The notes beneath the pieces were generated by a model. The model was not told the origin of the DNA. It saw only the letters and a list, made by a program, of their open reading frames with translations, and ran no database searches. Of a stretch of 64,000 bases of DNA, positions 34,382 to 44,899 are shown one piece after another (position 1 is the first letter of the stretch; each line of letters opens with the position of its first letter). A program made the translations under genes and the position numbers. The stretch lies in contig CALCJM010000014.1 in assembly GCA_937967505.1 (NCBI GenBank), forward strand, positions 1-64,000. Direction: 5' to 3'. This stretch comes from an uncultured Pirellulaceae bacterium. Lineage in GTDB: Bacteria > Planctomycetota > Planctomycetia > Pirellulales > Pirellulaceae.

Positions 34382-36217
34382 ATGAACTCGCTCACACCTG
34401 AAGAAAGAGCCAACGGCTCCGAGAATTACTACTCGGCAATGACCGCTTACGACAAAACCTTCTCCCGCCGCCAGTTCCTTGCAGGTGCCACTGCGGCCAG
34501 CGTGGCAGCCTCTGCGGGTGCCGGGGCAATGTATTTTGGCTATCAAAAACCGGTCAATCCAGTGCGTGTTTGTGTCATCGGAACCGGTGACGAGGGCAAC
34601 GTGTTGATGTCTGCCATCAACCCTGACTATGTCACTGTGACATCGATCTGCGACATCCGCCCATCGAGCCTTCATCGCGCCTTTCACGGGGACTGGTCCT
34701 CCGCCAACGCCAAGAAAGTCCGTCGCGGGTTGATGGATGTCTACGGTTGGAAAACGGAATCCGAAGCGTTGGAGAATGTGAAAATTTACAACGACTGGAA
34801 GGCTGCAGTTCAGGACAAAAACATCGACGCGGTGATCATCGCTACACCGCTGTTCCTGCACGCCCCGATCGCCGTTGCCGCCATGCAAAACGGCAAACAT
34901 GTCCTGTGTGAAAAACTGATGGCCCACAATGTGGCACAGTGTAAGCTGATGACCAAGGTTGCAGATGAAACCAATAGTTTCATGTCCATTGGTCACCAAC
35001 GCCACTACAGCGTGTTGTACGACAATGCTGTAAATCTGATTCGCTGGGGATTATTGGGGGAGCTCCATCACATCCGCGCCCAATGGCATCGCAATAATCT
35101 GCCGGGCAAGGATTCGTGGGCGATTCCGATCCCCGGTGGAGAAACAACCGCCAGCGGTAAACGTATCGACAAAATCAAAGAGCAACTGACCAAACTGCAA
35201 AAGGCCGCCAATTCGGCGGGCATCTCTGCCGAAGACCGACTGGACCTTCAACGCAAGGTTGCACAATGGCAGCAAATGGATGCCGACAAAATGATCGACG
35301 CCGCCGCACACGGATATATCGAACGAAACGATGTTTACCGCGACGGCAATCGTACTCGTTCGGCCCTAGAAGAACTGATTCGCTGGCGTCTTTGGGACCG
35401 TACCGGCGGCGGACTGATGGCCGAACTGGGCAGCCACCAATTGGATGCGGCCAGTATTTTCATCTCGGCCCTAGCCAAAGAAAAAGGCAAACACGTTCAC
35501 CCACTGACAGTACATGCCACCGGCGGCCGGCACATCTTCCCACGTGACCGCGATGCTGCGGACCACGTCTACTGCACATTCGAATTCCCGGGTCAGGGAT
35601 ACGATTACGATTTCAACGTAGGCTTCAAAGACATCATCAATGGATATGGCGATGGATACAAATCTGCTATCCCGTCTTATGAGCAGGCCGATAATAAAAA
35701 GGTTGTCGTCACCTATTCGTCAATCAACGGCAACGGTTTTGGTGGCTACGGAGAAGTGGTCATGGGATCCAAAGGAACACTCGTGCTGGACAAAGAGAAG
35801 GATGTCCTGCTGTATTCCAAGGCAGGACCGGCATGGAAAGCTGGCGTCAAGAAAAAGGACAAGGTCGCGGTTCTGGATACAACAACCAGTACCGACGCCG
35901 CACCGGCAAAGGCCGCTCAATCAGGTCCTGTCAGCCGCGGATACAAGGAGGAGATCGAGCACTGGGCGTGGTGTATCAGCACCGGTGATTTGGGCAACCA
36001 GCCGCGCTGCAATGGTCCGGTCGCCCTGGCCGATGCATGCATCGCGTTGACCGCGCGACAGGCGATCAAGAACTCACAAAAGCCCGGTGGTCACGGATTT
36101 ATTCAGTTCCAAGAGGAGTGGTTCGACTACAAATCTGAAGGCGTTCCGGAAGCTGTTGGAGCCGAAGCAACCAAAGCCATGTGGGCTCAAGAGAAGAAAA
36201 AGCTTGGATTGGCTTAG
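34382..36217 (+). CDS. Tat-exported Gfo/Idh/MocA-family oxidoreductase
   Basis: 611 residues. A twin-arginine signal is clear (FSRRQFLAGATAASVAASAG, about residues 26-46), so export is folded, probably with NAD(P) bound. The Rossmann region is VCVIGTGDEGNVLMSAI; the conserved EK of the family is in HVLCEKLMAHN, followed by the SIGHQRHY loop. A charged helical insertion (about 255-320, KRIDKIKEQLTKLQKAANS...) interrupts the catalytic half. Planctomycetes encode many such exported dehydrogenases acting on sugars; the substrate is unknown. It lies 86 bases after the DoxX gene and may be coexpressed. Confidence 0.8.
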   Translation: MNSLTPEERANGSENYYSAMTAYDKTFSRRQFLAGATAASVAASAGAGAMYFGYQKPVNPVRVCVIGTGDEGNVLMSAINPDYVTVTSICDIRPSSLHRAFHGDWSSANAKKVRRGLMDVYGWKTESEALENVKIYNDWKAAVQDKNIDAVIIATPLFLHAPIAVAAMQNGKHVLCEKLMAHNVAQCKLMTKVADETNSFMSIGHQRHYSVLYDNAVNLIRWGLLGELHHIRAQWHRNNLPGKDSWAIPIPGGETTASGKRIDKIKEQLTKLQKAANSAGISAEDRLDLQRKVAQWQQMDADKMIDAAAHGYIERNDVYRDGNRTRSALEELIRWRLWDRTGGGLMAELGSHQLDAASIFISALAKEKGKHVHPLTVHATGGRHIFPRDRDAADHVYCTFEFPGQGYDYDFNVGFKDIINGYGDGYKSAIPSYEQADNKKVVVTYSSINGNGFGGYGEVVMGSKGTLVLDKEKDVLLYSKAGPAWKAGVKKKDKVAVLDTTTSTDAAPAKAAQSGPVSRGYKEEIEHWAWCISTGDLGNQPRCNGPVALADACIALTARQAIKNSQKPGGHGFIQFQEEWFDYKSEGVPEAVGAEATKAMWAQEKKKLGLA

Positions 36218-36512
36218 CTTGACTTGGCTTAAATTGGCTTAACTGCAAACGCTCGGGCCGACATCGAAGATAGAACATCAAACAGCAGACCCGGACCATC
36301 ACCAGACTGCTGAGTTGCAGTTCTGCGGTTTGGTTGTTTGGCCCCAATTCCGATCCCCCGGTCTCTCAACTGCGGCAGCAGGTGATTGGGGGCTTATTCA
36401 CTTCGCCGGTGTCTCATTGGCGATTTGCCCAATAACGATCAATGCTAACTGCACTAATCTGGCGAACTCGATCCACGTCACCCATTCATACACTTACGCC
36501 CGTCTTCAACCG

Positions 36513-37547
36513 ATGTCCGTCACTGTTTCATCACCCAGCCGTCTGCACTTCGGTCTGTTTTCGGTAGGGAAAACAGTCGATCGGGAATTTGGTGGCATTG
36601 GGTTGATGGTCAAGGAGCCTCGCACCGAGATCACCACCAAAGCGGCCAGGAGATTCCTACTGGAAGATCAATCGGCCGATGCGCTGCATGCCGACCGCGT
36701 AGCCGCCGGCCACCGTACGGTCCGCAAGTGGATTCAGCACTTTGGTCAAATGCTGCCCCGGCCACTTTCTTCGGAAATGCTTCTTCAGGAACTTCCGGTC
36801 CACCTTACTATCACCGAAGCATGTCCACGTCACAATGGCCTCGGATCGGGAACTCAACTTGCCTTCGCAGTTGCCCTAGCGCTTCAACATCATTTTGGGT
36901 TACCGCAGGTCAAACCCGACGAAATCGCGATCGCCACCGGCAGGGCAGGGCGGTCTGCAATTGGGACTTACGGTTGCCTGGAAGGCGGGTTTCTGGTCGA
37001 TCGTGGCAAGGCGACCACGGAAATTATTGCTCCTGTTGATCTGCGAATTGATTTCCCCGAACATTGGCCGATTGTACTTGTCTTTCCCGCCTGTCCGGCT
37101 GCCCCCATTGCAACGGCAGCAGGGCTGCATGGTGTTGCCGAAGTTGCCGCATTCGAAAAAATTCCCCCCACCTCCCAAGCCGAGCTTGAAGAGATGCGGT
37201 CAATCGTCAAAACACAAATTGTGCCCTCCCTGATCCGCTGCGATTACATGGGATTTGGTCAGGCGTTACAAGCCTTCGGTCGCCGTAGTGGCGACTATTT
37301 CAAATCGGTTCAAGGCGGTACATTTGCCAACCCAACGATTGAAGCCATCATCGACCTGATCGCCCACGAGGGGATTCCCGCAGTCGGACAGACCTCGTGG
37401 GGCCCCTGCGTTTTTGCCATCACCCCCACCACGCAACAAATCGACATGGTCACCAACGCGCTCACCAACCGCTTTGGCGCGGATGTCACCTTCCGGGTTA
37501 CGCGCGCTGACAACCGGGGTACCATCGTGACCCGTGACAATGCCTGA
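36513..37547 (+). CDS. Beta-RFAP synthase-like GHMP-family protein
   Basis: 344 residues from the ATG at 36513; the upstream frame to 36315 lacks family sequence. Conserved blocks are [26 protein letters not shown], the GHMP-like loop [42 protein letters not shown], and the C-terminal [13 protein letters not shown]. These match beta-ribofuranosylaminobenzene 5'-phosphate synthase, the first step of methanopterin biosynthesis, which planctomycetes use for C1 transfer. No other methanopterin genes are nearby. The stop overlaps the upstream-extended frame of pdxJ. Confidence 0.75.
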   Translation: MSVTVSSPSRLHFGLFSVGKTVDREFGGIGLMVKEPRTEITTKAARRFLLEDQSADALHADRVAAGHRTVRKWIQHFGQMLPRPLSSEMLLQELPVHLTITEACPRHNGLGSGTQLAFAVALALQHHFGLPQVKPDEIAIATGRAGRSAIGTYGCLEGGFLVDRGKATTEIIAPVDLRIDFPEHWPIVLVFPACPAAPIATAAGLHGVAEVAAFEKIPPTSQAELEEMRSIVKTQIVPSLIRCDYMGFGQALQAFGRRSGDYFKSVQGGTFANPTIEAIIDLIAHEGIPAVGQTSWGPCVFAITPTTQQIDMVTNALTNRFGADVTFRVTRADNRGTIVTRDNA

Positions 37548-37581
37548 ACTGAAACACCCACACCAAACCCAAAACCCGATT

Positions 37582-38310
37582 ATGATCAAACTTGGCGTCA
37601 ACATCGACCACGTGGCGACCATCCGGCAAGCCCGTCGCACCACCGAACCGGATCCCGTCTGGGCCGCTGCCGCTGCCGAACTGGGCGGCGCGGACCAAAT
37701 CACGGTCCACTTGCGTGAGGACCGGCGGCACATTCAGGACCGCGATATTGAGGTGCTGAAACGAACCGTCAATGTCAAATTAAACCTAGAGTGCGCATGC
37801 GTGGATGAAATGCTATCGATCGCCTGCGACCTCAAACCTGACCAGGTTTGCCTAGTTCCTGAAAAACGCGCGGAGGTCACCACCGAAGGCGGCCTGGACA
37901 TAATCGCCAACCGCAGTCGCGTCGCCGACGCGGTCAAGCGTCTGAAGGATGCCGGAATCTTTGTCAGTCTGTTCATCGATCCGGCCCGAGACCAAATCGA
38001 GCTGGCGAAAGAACTTTCAGCCCAAGCGGTCGAACTTCACACCGGTACTTATGCAGACGCCACGACAGACGCCGCTCAACACGATCAGTTGCAGATTCTG
38101 ACAACGGCCAGCCACCACGTAAAGGACTGCGGTCTGCATCTGCATGCCGGGCACGGTCTGACCTACCACAATGTGATTCCGGTAGCGGCGATTGCGGAGA
38201 TGGAAGAACTGAACATCGGGCACAGCATTGTCGCCCGCTCGATGTTTGTCGGTATGCAGACGGCTGTCGCGCAAATGAAGGCGCTATGCATTGAAGGCGC
38301 TATGCATTGA
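37582..38310 (+). CDS. pdxJ: Pyridoxine 5'-phosphate synthase
   Basis: 242 residues from the ATG at 37582 ([17 protein letters not shown] is the family start). It condenses 3-amino-2-oxopropyl phosphate and 1-deoxyxylulose 5-phosphate to pyridoxine 5'-phosphate in vitamin B6 synthesis. Conserved motifs: [51 protein letters not shown] and [11 protein letters not shown]. It lies 34 bases after the GHMP gene. A 16-bp tandem duplication (GCGCTATGCATTGAAG twice, from 38281) forms the last codons and creates the stop. Confidence 0.93.
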   Translation: MIKLGVNIDHVATIRQARRTTEPDPVWAAAAAELGGADQITVHLREDRRHIQDRDIEVLKRTVNVKLNLECACVDEMLSIACDLKPDQVCLVPEKRAEVTTEGGLDIIANRSRVADAVKRLKDAGIFVSLFIDPARDQIELAKELSAQAVELHTGTYADATTDAAQHDQLQILTTASHHVKDCGLHLHAGHGLTYHNVIPVAAIAEMEELNIGHSIVARSMFVGMQTAVAQMKALCIEGAMH

Positions 38311-38551
38311 AGGCAGTCGCCAGTAACCGCAGTTGCCCGTCGCCCTTCAGAGAACGGTTGCCGGTCTATCGGGCGTATTGAATCAACCTCCGGTAACGGG
38401 CCGCATGTCGGTCTAATCTTCCCCTGTTTTCAGTTTCCTGTTGGGGGACACTGGAATTTTTCACAGCATTTCGTAAGCTTATGGCTAACGCAGGTGGCGC
38501 GTTTGAATCCGTCCCACTTTGCCAAAGTCAAATCAACATCAGGAGTCAGAA

Positions 38552-39454
38552 ATGGCACGTCGTGGTTCTCAATTCGCTGGTCTTTCGGTCGCTATCGTCA
38601 CCCCGTTTGTCGATGGCAAACTGTGCGTCGCGACTTTGAAAAAGCAGATCGAATTCCAGGTCGCTGCCGGTACTACCTGTATCGTCCCGTGTGGGACGAC
38701 AGGCGAATCTCCAACCTTGTCGCATCCGGAACACGAACGAGTGATTTCAGAAACGATCCAGATTGCCGCCGGACGGATCAAGGTCATGGCCGGCACAGGA
38801 TCCAACAGCACCCATGAAGCGATCAGCCTTACCCAATGGGCCGCCAAAGAGGGTGCCGATGCGTCGCTGCAAGTCGCCCCGTATTACAACAAGCCCACCC
38901 AGGAAGGATTCTTCCAGCACTACCGCGCCATCAGTGAAGCGGTCGATATTCCGCATTGCATTTACAACATCCCGGGTCGATCGGGGAAGAACATCGAACC
39001 TGACACGATCGCGCGCATCGCGGAAGACTGCCAGAATATGGTGATGGTCAAAGAGGCCACCGGTTCTCTGGATCAGGCCTCACAAATCATTGCCACCACC
39101 GATCTGACAGTGCTTAGCGGTGACGACAGCCTGACACTGCCGCTGATGTCCATCGGTGCGGAGGGGGTGGTGTCGGTTGTCGGAAACATTGTCCCACAAG
39201 ACGTGATCGAACTGGTCAACGCCTTTAACAGCGGCGACCTACAAAGGGCTCGATCACTGCACCTGAAACTTTTCCCGTTGTGCCGCGATCTGTTGAGCAT
39301 CGCGACCAATCCGATCCCGGTCAAGGCAGCCATGGCTGAACTGGGACGTGACACGGGCGAGCTACGTCTGCCGATGACGGCCTTGGATCAGTCGCAGTTG
39401 GAATTTCTACAAAAGACCCTGGGTACCTATGGGTTATCAACGGTGGCGGTTTAG
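38552..39454 (+). CDS. dapA: 4-hydroxy-tetrahydrodipicolinate synthase
   Basis: 300 residues, start fixed by AGGAG 7 bases before the ATG at 38552. It condenses pyruvate with aspartate semialdehyde on the path to diaminopimelate and lysine. Motifs: [29 protein letters not shown] (Tyr), YNIPGRSG, and the Schiff-base lysine in VMVKEATGS. Typical length for the family (about 290-300). It is followed after 6 bases by the ABC permease gene. Confidence 0.93.
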   Translation: MARRGSQFAGLSVAIVTPFVDGKLCVATLKKQIEFQVAAGTTCIVPCGTTGESPTLSHPEHERVISETIQIAAGRIKVMAGTGSNSTHEAISLTQWAAKEGADASLQVAPYYNKPTQEGFFQHYRAISEAVDIPHCIYNIPGRSGKNIEPDTIARIAEDCQNMVMVKEATGSLDQASQIIATTDLTVLSGDDSLTLPLMSIGAEGVVSVVGNIVPQDVIELVNAFNSGDLQRARSLHLKLFPLCRDLLSIATNPIPVKAAMAELGRDTGELRLPMTALDQSQLEFLQKTLGTYGLSTVAV

Positions 39455-39460
39455 TCCATC

Positions 39461-41110
39461 ATGACCAACCATCGGCACGATCAACGGGCAACCGTCTGTG
39501 CGGCAATTCTCGCGACCATCGCGGTCTTGCTGCTTTTTTATGCGCCGTCACTCAGTCGCACTGTCGTCGTCCGTACGGTCCTGTTGGGGCTGGCCGCATC
39601 CGCCATTGCGTTCCCGATCGCCGTCCTAGTGACCTGGTCCATCAAGCGGTCTTCGACCGTCGGCCGCTGGTTATTGCGGGCCTGCATAGGTTTGGCGCTG
39701 TTGCCCGTTTATTTGAACGTTGGCTGCCAAGATGCGGCATTCGGAAAACTTGGCTGGCTGACCTCACAAGAAAATGCCGTGCTGATTCCTGTCTTCTCCG
39801 GTTGGCCGGCAGCGGTCTGGGTTCACGCTACCTCGCTGGTGCCTCAGTTTACCTTCCTGATTTTATTTTTCTTGGGGCAACGCCGTAACTTTGAAGAACA
39901 GGCGCTGACTGAAGCATCGGCGTGGCAGGTATTTTTCTACATCACGCTCGGTCGTCTATTGCCGCTGGCATTGCTTTCGGGGATCTGGGGGGTTGTCGTT
40001 TGTGCGCGCGAGATTGCGGCCACCGATCTCTACCAGGTCGGGACATTGGCCGAACAGCTTTATCTGGGATACGCACTCAACCAAAGCAGTGCTCCGGCGG
40101 GCAACTGGACCGCCGATCAACTGGCTCAGGCAGGTCATGTCGGCTGGACCGTCACCTTCAGCCTCTTTTTCGCACTGGCGGCGATCACGACACTGGCGAT
40201 TGGACTGTTCAATCGTCAGATTCAGGAAAACAAAGGGTTGAAGTCAACCGCGCCGAACCGCCCACCATCCAAATCGTTTGCCGCCGATGCCACCGCTGTT
40301 TTATGGTTGGTCTTGCTGGTTGCGGTCCCGCTGTTCAACGTCGTTTACCGGGTTGGCTTGGCCGTCGAACTTGGCCCGGCAGGCCCTCTTCAAAACTGGC
40401 AATGGGATCACGCCCTTCAGGCGATTTTGCGCACCGTCACCAATCATCGCGACGCGCTCTGGTGGTCGATGATGATCGCGTCGGTCAGTTCCGTTGTGGT
40501 TTTGGCAACCGCATTTGTTGGCTGCTGGTTATCAAGAGAGCGCTGGTACTATTCGGTGGCGGTCGCCCTGACCTGGGTCACACTTTGCGGATGCTCTGGG
40601 CCCGCGATAGGCATCGGAATCTCGAACTTGCTGGCCGCATCGGAGCTAACAGTATTGATCTGGTTATACGATCAAACGATCTTCCCTGCTGCGTTGGCCA
40701 ACGCGCTATTCGTTTGGCCAATCGGTGTGATTGGGTGTTGGGCGATCGTCTCGATCATTCCGACAGACCAGTTGGACCATGCCAAAACAGACAACATTGG
40801 CCTGCTGACGCGCGGTGTCGAGTTCGGTATACGACAAAACTATCGAGCGCTATCGGGACTGTTGATTTTGTTGTGGACCGTCTCGTTTGGTGAACTGGCG
40901 GCAACCCAAATGGTACTTCCTCCGGGAATTGAAACCGTCCCGCAGGTCACCTTGGGAAAACTTCATGCTGGCGTGGATGAGGAGACGGCCGCGATGACGC
41001 TCCTGACAACAGGTTTAATTGTTGCAATCGTCTGGCTGGGTTGGATAATGACGGGGATTCGCCACCCCCATGCCCAACTCCTTCAGCGCTCAGGCCCGCA
41101 CCATCGATAA
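39461..41110 (+). CDS. Two-domain ABC transporter permease
   Basis: 549 residues with about 12 membrane segments in two halves. The EAA-type loops are recognisable (EEQALTEASAWQVFFYITLGRLLP near 147-170; the second half is degenerate). The fused-permease form resembles ThiP/FbpB-type importers for thiamine or iron. No ATP-binding or solute-binding protein gene is next to it, so the substrate is open. It starts 6 bases after dapA, suggesting cotranscription. Confidence 0.7.
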   Translation: MTNHRHDQRATVCAAILATIAVLLLFYAPSLSRTVVVRTVLLGLAASAIAFPIAVLVTWSIKRSSTVGRWLLRACIGLALLPVYLNVGCQDAAFGKLGWLTSQENAVLIPVFSGWPAAVWVHATSLVPQFTFLILFFLGQRRNFEEQALTEASAWQVFFYITLGRLLPLALLSGIWGVVVCAREIAATDLYQVGTLAEQLYLGYALNQSSAPAGNWTADQLAQAGHVGWTVTFSLFFALAAITTLAIGLFNRQIQENKGLKSTAPNRPPSKSFAADATAVLWLVLLVAVPLFNVVYRVGLAVELGPAGPLQNWQWDHALQAILRTVTNHRDALWWSMMIASVSSVVVLATAFVGCWLSRERWYYSVAVALTWVTLCGCSGPAIGIGISNLLAASELTVLIWLYDQTIFPAALANALFVWPIGVIGCWAIVSIIPTDQLDHAKTDNIGLLTRGVEFGIRQNYRALSGLLILLWTVSFGELAATQMVLPPGIETVPQVTLGKLHAGVDEETAAMTLLTTGLIVAIVWLGWIMTGIRHPHAQLLQRSGPHHR

Positions 41111-41165
41111 TACAGCGGGACGCCCAATTCATTCGCAGGTGCTTTCAATCCCGTTCGATAAACCT

Positions 41166-42341
41166 ATGCAATCACAATTTCAAACCTTACTGATTCTGGC
41201 TATTGCGTTTCTCTGGCAGGCCTGCCTACCAGTCGCAACCTTGGCGGATCGGGTTCAACTACGACAGCAGGCCAGCGGACCTGCGGCAAAAGCCGCTCCG
41301 GTGTTGGAGGGTGAGATCCTGATTGAAGCTGATGATGGTGGAATGCTGTTTCTGCAAAACGATGGTCAATTAAAAATTCTTCAGCCGCCTGCGATCGCCA
41401 GTAAAACAAATGAAGATTTAAGATCCGCAGCACTTCCGCAGAAAGATTTTGGACAGCAACTACTCGCTGAGCTGCCCAATGGTTTCCAAATCCACACGAC
41501 CAGGCATTATGTCATTGCCTACGAAACCGATCGCAGTTATGCCAAATGGATCGGCAATCTCTACGAGGGTAAGCTGAAGAAATCGTTTCAGCGTTTTTGG
41601 AAGAACCGCAAATTCAGAATCAAGACACAGGAACCTGATTTCCCGTTGGCGGCGATCATTTTCTCCAACCGCCAGTCGTACTCCGCGTGGGTCCAGCGCG
41701 AGCTTGGTAAACCTCCAGAAGACATGGTGGCGTATTACAATCTGATGACCAACCGGGTCGCGATGTACGACATGACGGCGGACCAAGGCAATGGGCAACA
41801 CGCGCCCAAACGCGACCTTGACCTAGTGCTCCGGGATCCGCGCAGCGTCAGGATGGTCAGCACGATCATCCACGAAGGCACACACCAACTGATGTTCAAC
41901 ACGGGCCTGCAAACGCGTCTGGCGGATACGCCATACTGGCTGAATGAGGGCATCGCAATGTTTTTCGAAACACCCGACCTTCAGAAAAAGCAGGGCTGGC
42001 GCGGCCCCGGACAAACTAATTTTGAACGACTTGGGGACATCCTGCGTTACGCCAGGCACCGCCCGATTGACTCGATCGAAACCTTGATTGCAACCGACAG
42101 ACGACTACAGAGTGGCGGCGAAGAATCAGCTTGGGCTTATGCAGAATCTTGGGCAATGGTTCACTTTTTGATCAACCGTAAACCTGCGGCATTCACGCGT
42201 TACCTGACGCACCTCGCGGAGAAGAAGCGACTTGTCGCCGACGAACCTGAAACACGCATCGCAGATTTTAAAAAATTCTTCGGGGAAGACCTCTCTCAGC
42301 TGGATACCGAGTTTCTTGGCTACGTGAAAGAGCTAAAATAA
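41166..42341 (+). CDS. DUF1570-like secreted zincin
   Basis: 391 residues from the ATG at 41166, which gives a signal peptide (SQFQTLLILAIAFLWQACLPVATLA). The conserved domain has FQIHTTRHYVIAYETD, a metzincin-like VSTIIHEGTHQLMFNTGL with HExxH (about residue 239), and LADTPYWLNEGIAMFFE where the Glu is a likely third ligand. The C-terminal part (AWAYAESWAMVHFLI) fits DUF1570. Probably a cell-envelope metallopeptidase of unknown substrate. The signal start lies inside an open frame that overlaps the end of the permease gene. Confidence 0.75.
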   Translation: MQSQFQTLLILAIAFLWQACLPVATLADRVQLRQQASGPAAKAAPVLEGEILIEADDGGMLFLQNDGQLKILQPPAIASKTNEDLRSAALPQKDFGQQLLAELPNGFQIHTTRHYVIAYETDRSYAKWIGNLYEGKLKKSFQRFWKNRKFRIKTQEPDFPLAAIIFSNRQSYSAWVQRELGKPPEDMVAYYNLMTNRVAMYDMTADQGNGQHAPKRDLDLVLRDPRSVRMVSTIIHEGTHQLMFNTGLQTRLADTPYWLNEGIAMFFETPDLQKKQGWRGPGQTNFERLGDILRYARHRPIDSIETLIATDRRLQSGGEESAWAYAESWAMVHFLINRKPAAFTRYLTHLAEKKRLVADEPETRIADFKKFFGEDLSQLDTEFLGYVKELK

Positions 42342-42401
42342 TATCTGCCAATAGGTCTTGGCTATTTTCATCGTCGTCCCCCACTTCAGCACACACTCTC
42401 C

Positions 42402-43520
42402 ATGTCAAAATCGCTCGGCATCTATTACCCCGAATATCTGCAACTGAACAAAGTCCTGGATGCTCAGGAGCTGGAGAGTACGAAACGGGGCACGACGGCC
42501 CATGACGAGATGCTGTTCATTATCACGCATCAGACATACGAGCTATGGTTCAAACAAATCGTTTACGAACTTGACGCAGTGATCGAAGTCTTTGACGAAC
42601 CTGTTATCGAAGACAAAAAAATGGGGCGCGTGTTGCATCTACTGTCTCGCATCAAGACGATTCAACGCGTATTGGTCCAGCAGATTGACATCATCCAGAC
42701 GATCACCCCACACGACTTTCTCGAATTCCGCGACCTGCTGATTCCTGCGTCGGGATTTCAAAGCACGCTATTTAAACAAATTGAGATCAAGCTGGGAATC
42801 AAGCGCGAGCATCGGATTGCGGCCGACTGTGAGTTTTTCAAATCGCGTCTCAAAGGAGCGGATCTCGACTCGCTAAACCAACTCGAAACCAAACAAACTT
42901 TGCACGAATTGACCGATCGCTGGCTGTCGGAGATGCCGTTCCTCAAGTACAAGGATTTTGATTTTTGGAGGAGTTATCAGGCGTCTGTCGATCAGATGCT
43001 GGACAAAGAAGAGGCAATCATCAACCGTAATGTGACCCTGACCGACCGTGAGAAGCAGTTTCAAATTAACGACCTGACGATGACGCGCACGAAGTTTGGA
43101 TCGATTTTTGATGCGGACAAATTCGCAAAACTGAGGCAGGAAGGCCACTTTCGATTCTCCCACCAAGGTTTTTTGGGGGCATTGTTTGTCAACCTGTACC
43201 GCGATGAACCGATGATCTATACCGGGTTCCGCTTTCTGACCTCGCTGACCGAGATCGATGAACTGTTGACCAACTGGCGGCAGCGCCACGCCGTCATGGT
43301 GCAACGTATGCTGGGCACAAAATTAGGCACCGGTGGTTCATCCGGCCACGATTTCCTGACTGCCACGACGAACAACAATCGCGCGTTTCTGGATCTGTTT
43401 AACATCGCCACCTACTTGATTCCCAGAAAGGACTTGCCACAATTGCCCAACGAATTGGTCAGGGCATTGGGTTACTTCTTCCGGGGTGAAAAAGACCGGT
43501 TAGAGGAACTTGGGCTGTAA
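42402..43520 (+). CDS. kynA: Tryptophan 2,3-dioxygenase
   Basis: 372 residues, longer than most bacterial forms and nearer eukaryotic TDO length. It opens the indole ring of L-tryptophan to N-formylkynurenine with haem. Conserved blocks: HDEMLFIITHQTYELWFKQIVYELD, IIQTITPHDFLEFRDLL, GFQSTLFKQIEIKLG, and the C-terminal GGSSGHDFL containing the substrate-loop residues. First gene of the kynurenine set; 24 bases before the monooxygenase gene. Confidence 0.92.
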   Translation: MSKSLGIYYPEYLQLNKVLDAQELESTKRGTTAHDEMLFIITHQTYELWFKQIVYELDAVIEVFDEPVIEDKKMGRVLHLLSRIKTIQRVLVQQIDIIQTITPHDFLEFRDLLIPASGFQSTLFKQIEIKLGIKREHRIAADCEFFKSRLKGADLDSLNQLETKQTLHELTDRWLSEMPFLKYKDFDFWRSYQASVDQMLDKEEAIINRNVTLTDREKQFQINDLTMTRTKFGSIFDADKFAKLRQEGHFRFSHQGFLGALFVNLYRDEPMIYTGFRFLTSLTEIDELLTNWRQRHAVMVQRMLGTKLGTGGSSGHDFLTATTNNNRAFLDLFNIATYLIPRKDLPQLPNELVRALGYFFRGEKDRLEELGL

Positions 43521-43544
43521 CGGGCCAGTCAGAAGGTAACACCC

Positions 43545-44897
43545 ATGTCGAAACAAAAGCGACAGATCACAATCATCGGTGCCGGCCTGACGGGCGCACT
43601 ATTGGGTGTGTTACTGGGGAAACGGGGCTACCGGGTGGATTTGGTCGAACGGCGGCCTCGACAAAACAAAAACAGTTCAGACTCCGGCCGTTCCATCAAC
43701 CTAGCACTTTCGCAACGTGGCATCGACGCGCTTGACGCCGCCGGAATGATGGAAGCCGTACGTCCGATATTGATCCCCATGAAAGGCCGGATGCTGCACC
43801 TGGACACTGGCCGGACAGAATTCTCCGCTTATGGCCATCGGCCCGATGAAGTCATCTATTCCGTTTCGCGTCGCGCACTCAATCGCTTACTGGTGAGAAA
43901 AGCGCTCGAGGCTCCCGACGTTGCGGTTGTCTTCGACCAACAATTAACGGACGTAAATTTTGCGGCAGCCACCATCACGCTGGAGGATCAAACCAACCGG
44001 CAAATCAGTACCAAACCATTTGGCCTGCTGATAGGGGCCGATGGTGCCGGTTCAAAAGTACGGCGCTGCCTGATGGAGCACACTGGCGGCAAATCCTCCA
44101 GTGACTTCCTTGAGCACAACTACAAGGAACTTGAAATTCCGGCAGGGCAGGGGGGGAGTTGGCAAATTGAAAAAGAGGCGTTGCACATTTGGCCGCGCGG
44201 GGATTTTATGTTGATCGCGCTGCCGAACCTCAACGGTAGTTTTACGGCAACGTTGTTTCTACCGAAACAGGGTAATCCCGGTTTTTCGAGTTTGGTTGAT
44301 CGCGAAACCGTCAATGAGTTCTTTGAAACGGTGTTTCCATCGGCCAAAGCAGTCATGCCGGATCTGATCGAGGACTTTTTTACAAACCCTGCCGGCAGGC
44401 TGGGAACCGTGCGATGCACACCGTGGCACGATGTGGATCGATGTTTGATTATCGGCGACGCAGCACATGCCATTGTCCCTTTTCATGGACAAGGCATGAA
44501 TTGTGCGTTTGAAGATTGCTCAGTCCTAGAAGAATTGCTGAATAAATTTGACGACAACTGGAGCCACGTTGCCAAAGCGTTCAGCCAGACCCGAAAACCG
44601 GACGCTGATGCAATCGCCGATATGGCAATTGAAAATTACACCACCATGCGTGAAACGGTCACCGATCCAAAATATGGTTTGAAGAAACAGGTTGGTTTCG
44701 AACTCGAACGCAGAATGCCGGACCAGTATATTCCCCGGTATTCGATGGTTATGTTTCATCGCATGCCGTATTCGGAGGCACTGCGAAAAGGGGAGATCCA
44801 GAAACAGGTTCTGGATGAGATTACCCGTTCCATTGATTCGCCGGACGACATCGATTGGGATGCGGCGATTGCCATCGTGAAACGGCATTTGCGTTGA
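43545..44897 (+). CDS. kmo: Kynurenine 3-monooxygenase
   Basis: 450 residues. An FAD-dependent hydroxylase converting L-kynurenine to 3-hydroxykynurenine. The dinucleotide fold is ITIIGAGLTGALLGVLLGKRG; the GRSINLALSQRG block, GADGAGSKVRRCL and IIGDAAHAIVPFHGQGMNCAFED follow at family spacing. No obvious C-terminal membrane anchor, as in bacterial forms. Cotranscribed with the dioxygenase and convergent with kynureninase, whose stop is 2 bases away. Confidence 0.92.
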   Translation: MSKQKRQITIIGAGLTGALLGVLLGKRGYRVDLVERRPRQNKNSSDSGRSINLALSQRGIDALDAAGMMEAVRPILIPMKGRMLHLDTGRTEFSAYGHRPDEVIYSVSRRALNRLLVRKALEAPDVAVVFDQQLTDVNFAAATITLEDQTNRQISTKPFGLLIGADGAGSKVRRCLMEHTGGKSSSDFLEHNYKELEIPAGQGGSWQIEKEALHIWPRGDFMLIALPNLNGSFTATLFLPKQGNPGFSSLVDRETVNEFFETVFPSAKAVMPDLIEDFFTNPAGRLGTVRCTPWHDVDRCLIIGDAAHAIVPFHGQGMNCAFEDCSVLEELLNKFDDNWSHVAKAFSQTRKPDADAIADMAIENYTTMRETVTDPKYGLKKQVGFELERRMPDQYIPRYSMVMFHRMPYSEALRKGEIQKQVLDEITRSIDSPDDIDWDAAIAIVKRHLR

Positions 44898-44899
44898 AT

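Noticed and set aside
36206-36245. Repeated TTGGCTTA units just after the oxidoreductase stop
   Set aside because: Short, irregular repeats without a partner or plausible function.
39922-40893. 323-codon ORF in another frame of the permease gene
   Set aside because: Arg- and Gly-rich shadow frame; the permease frame has clear membrane helices.
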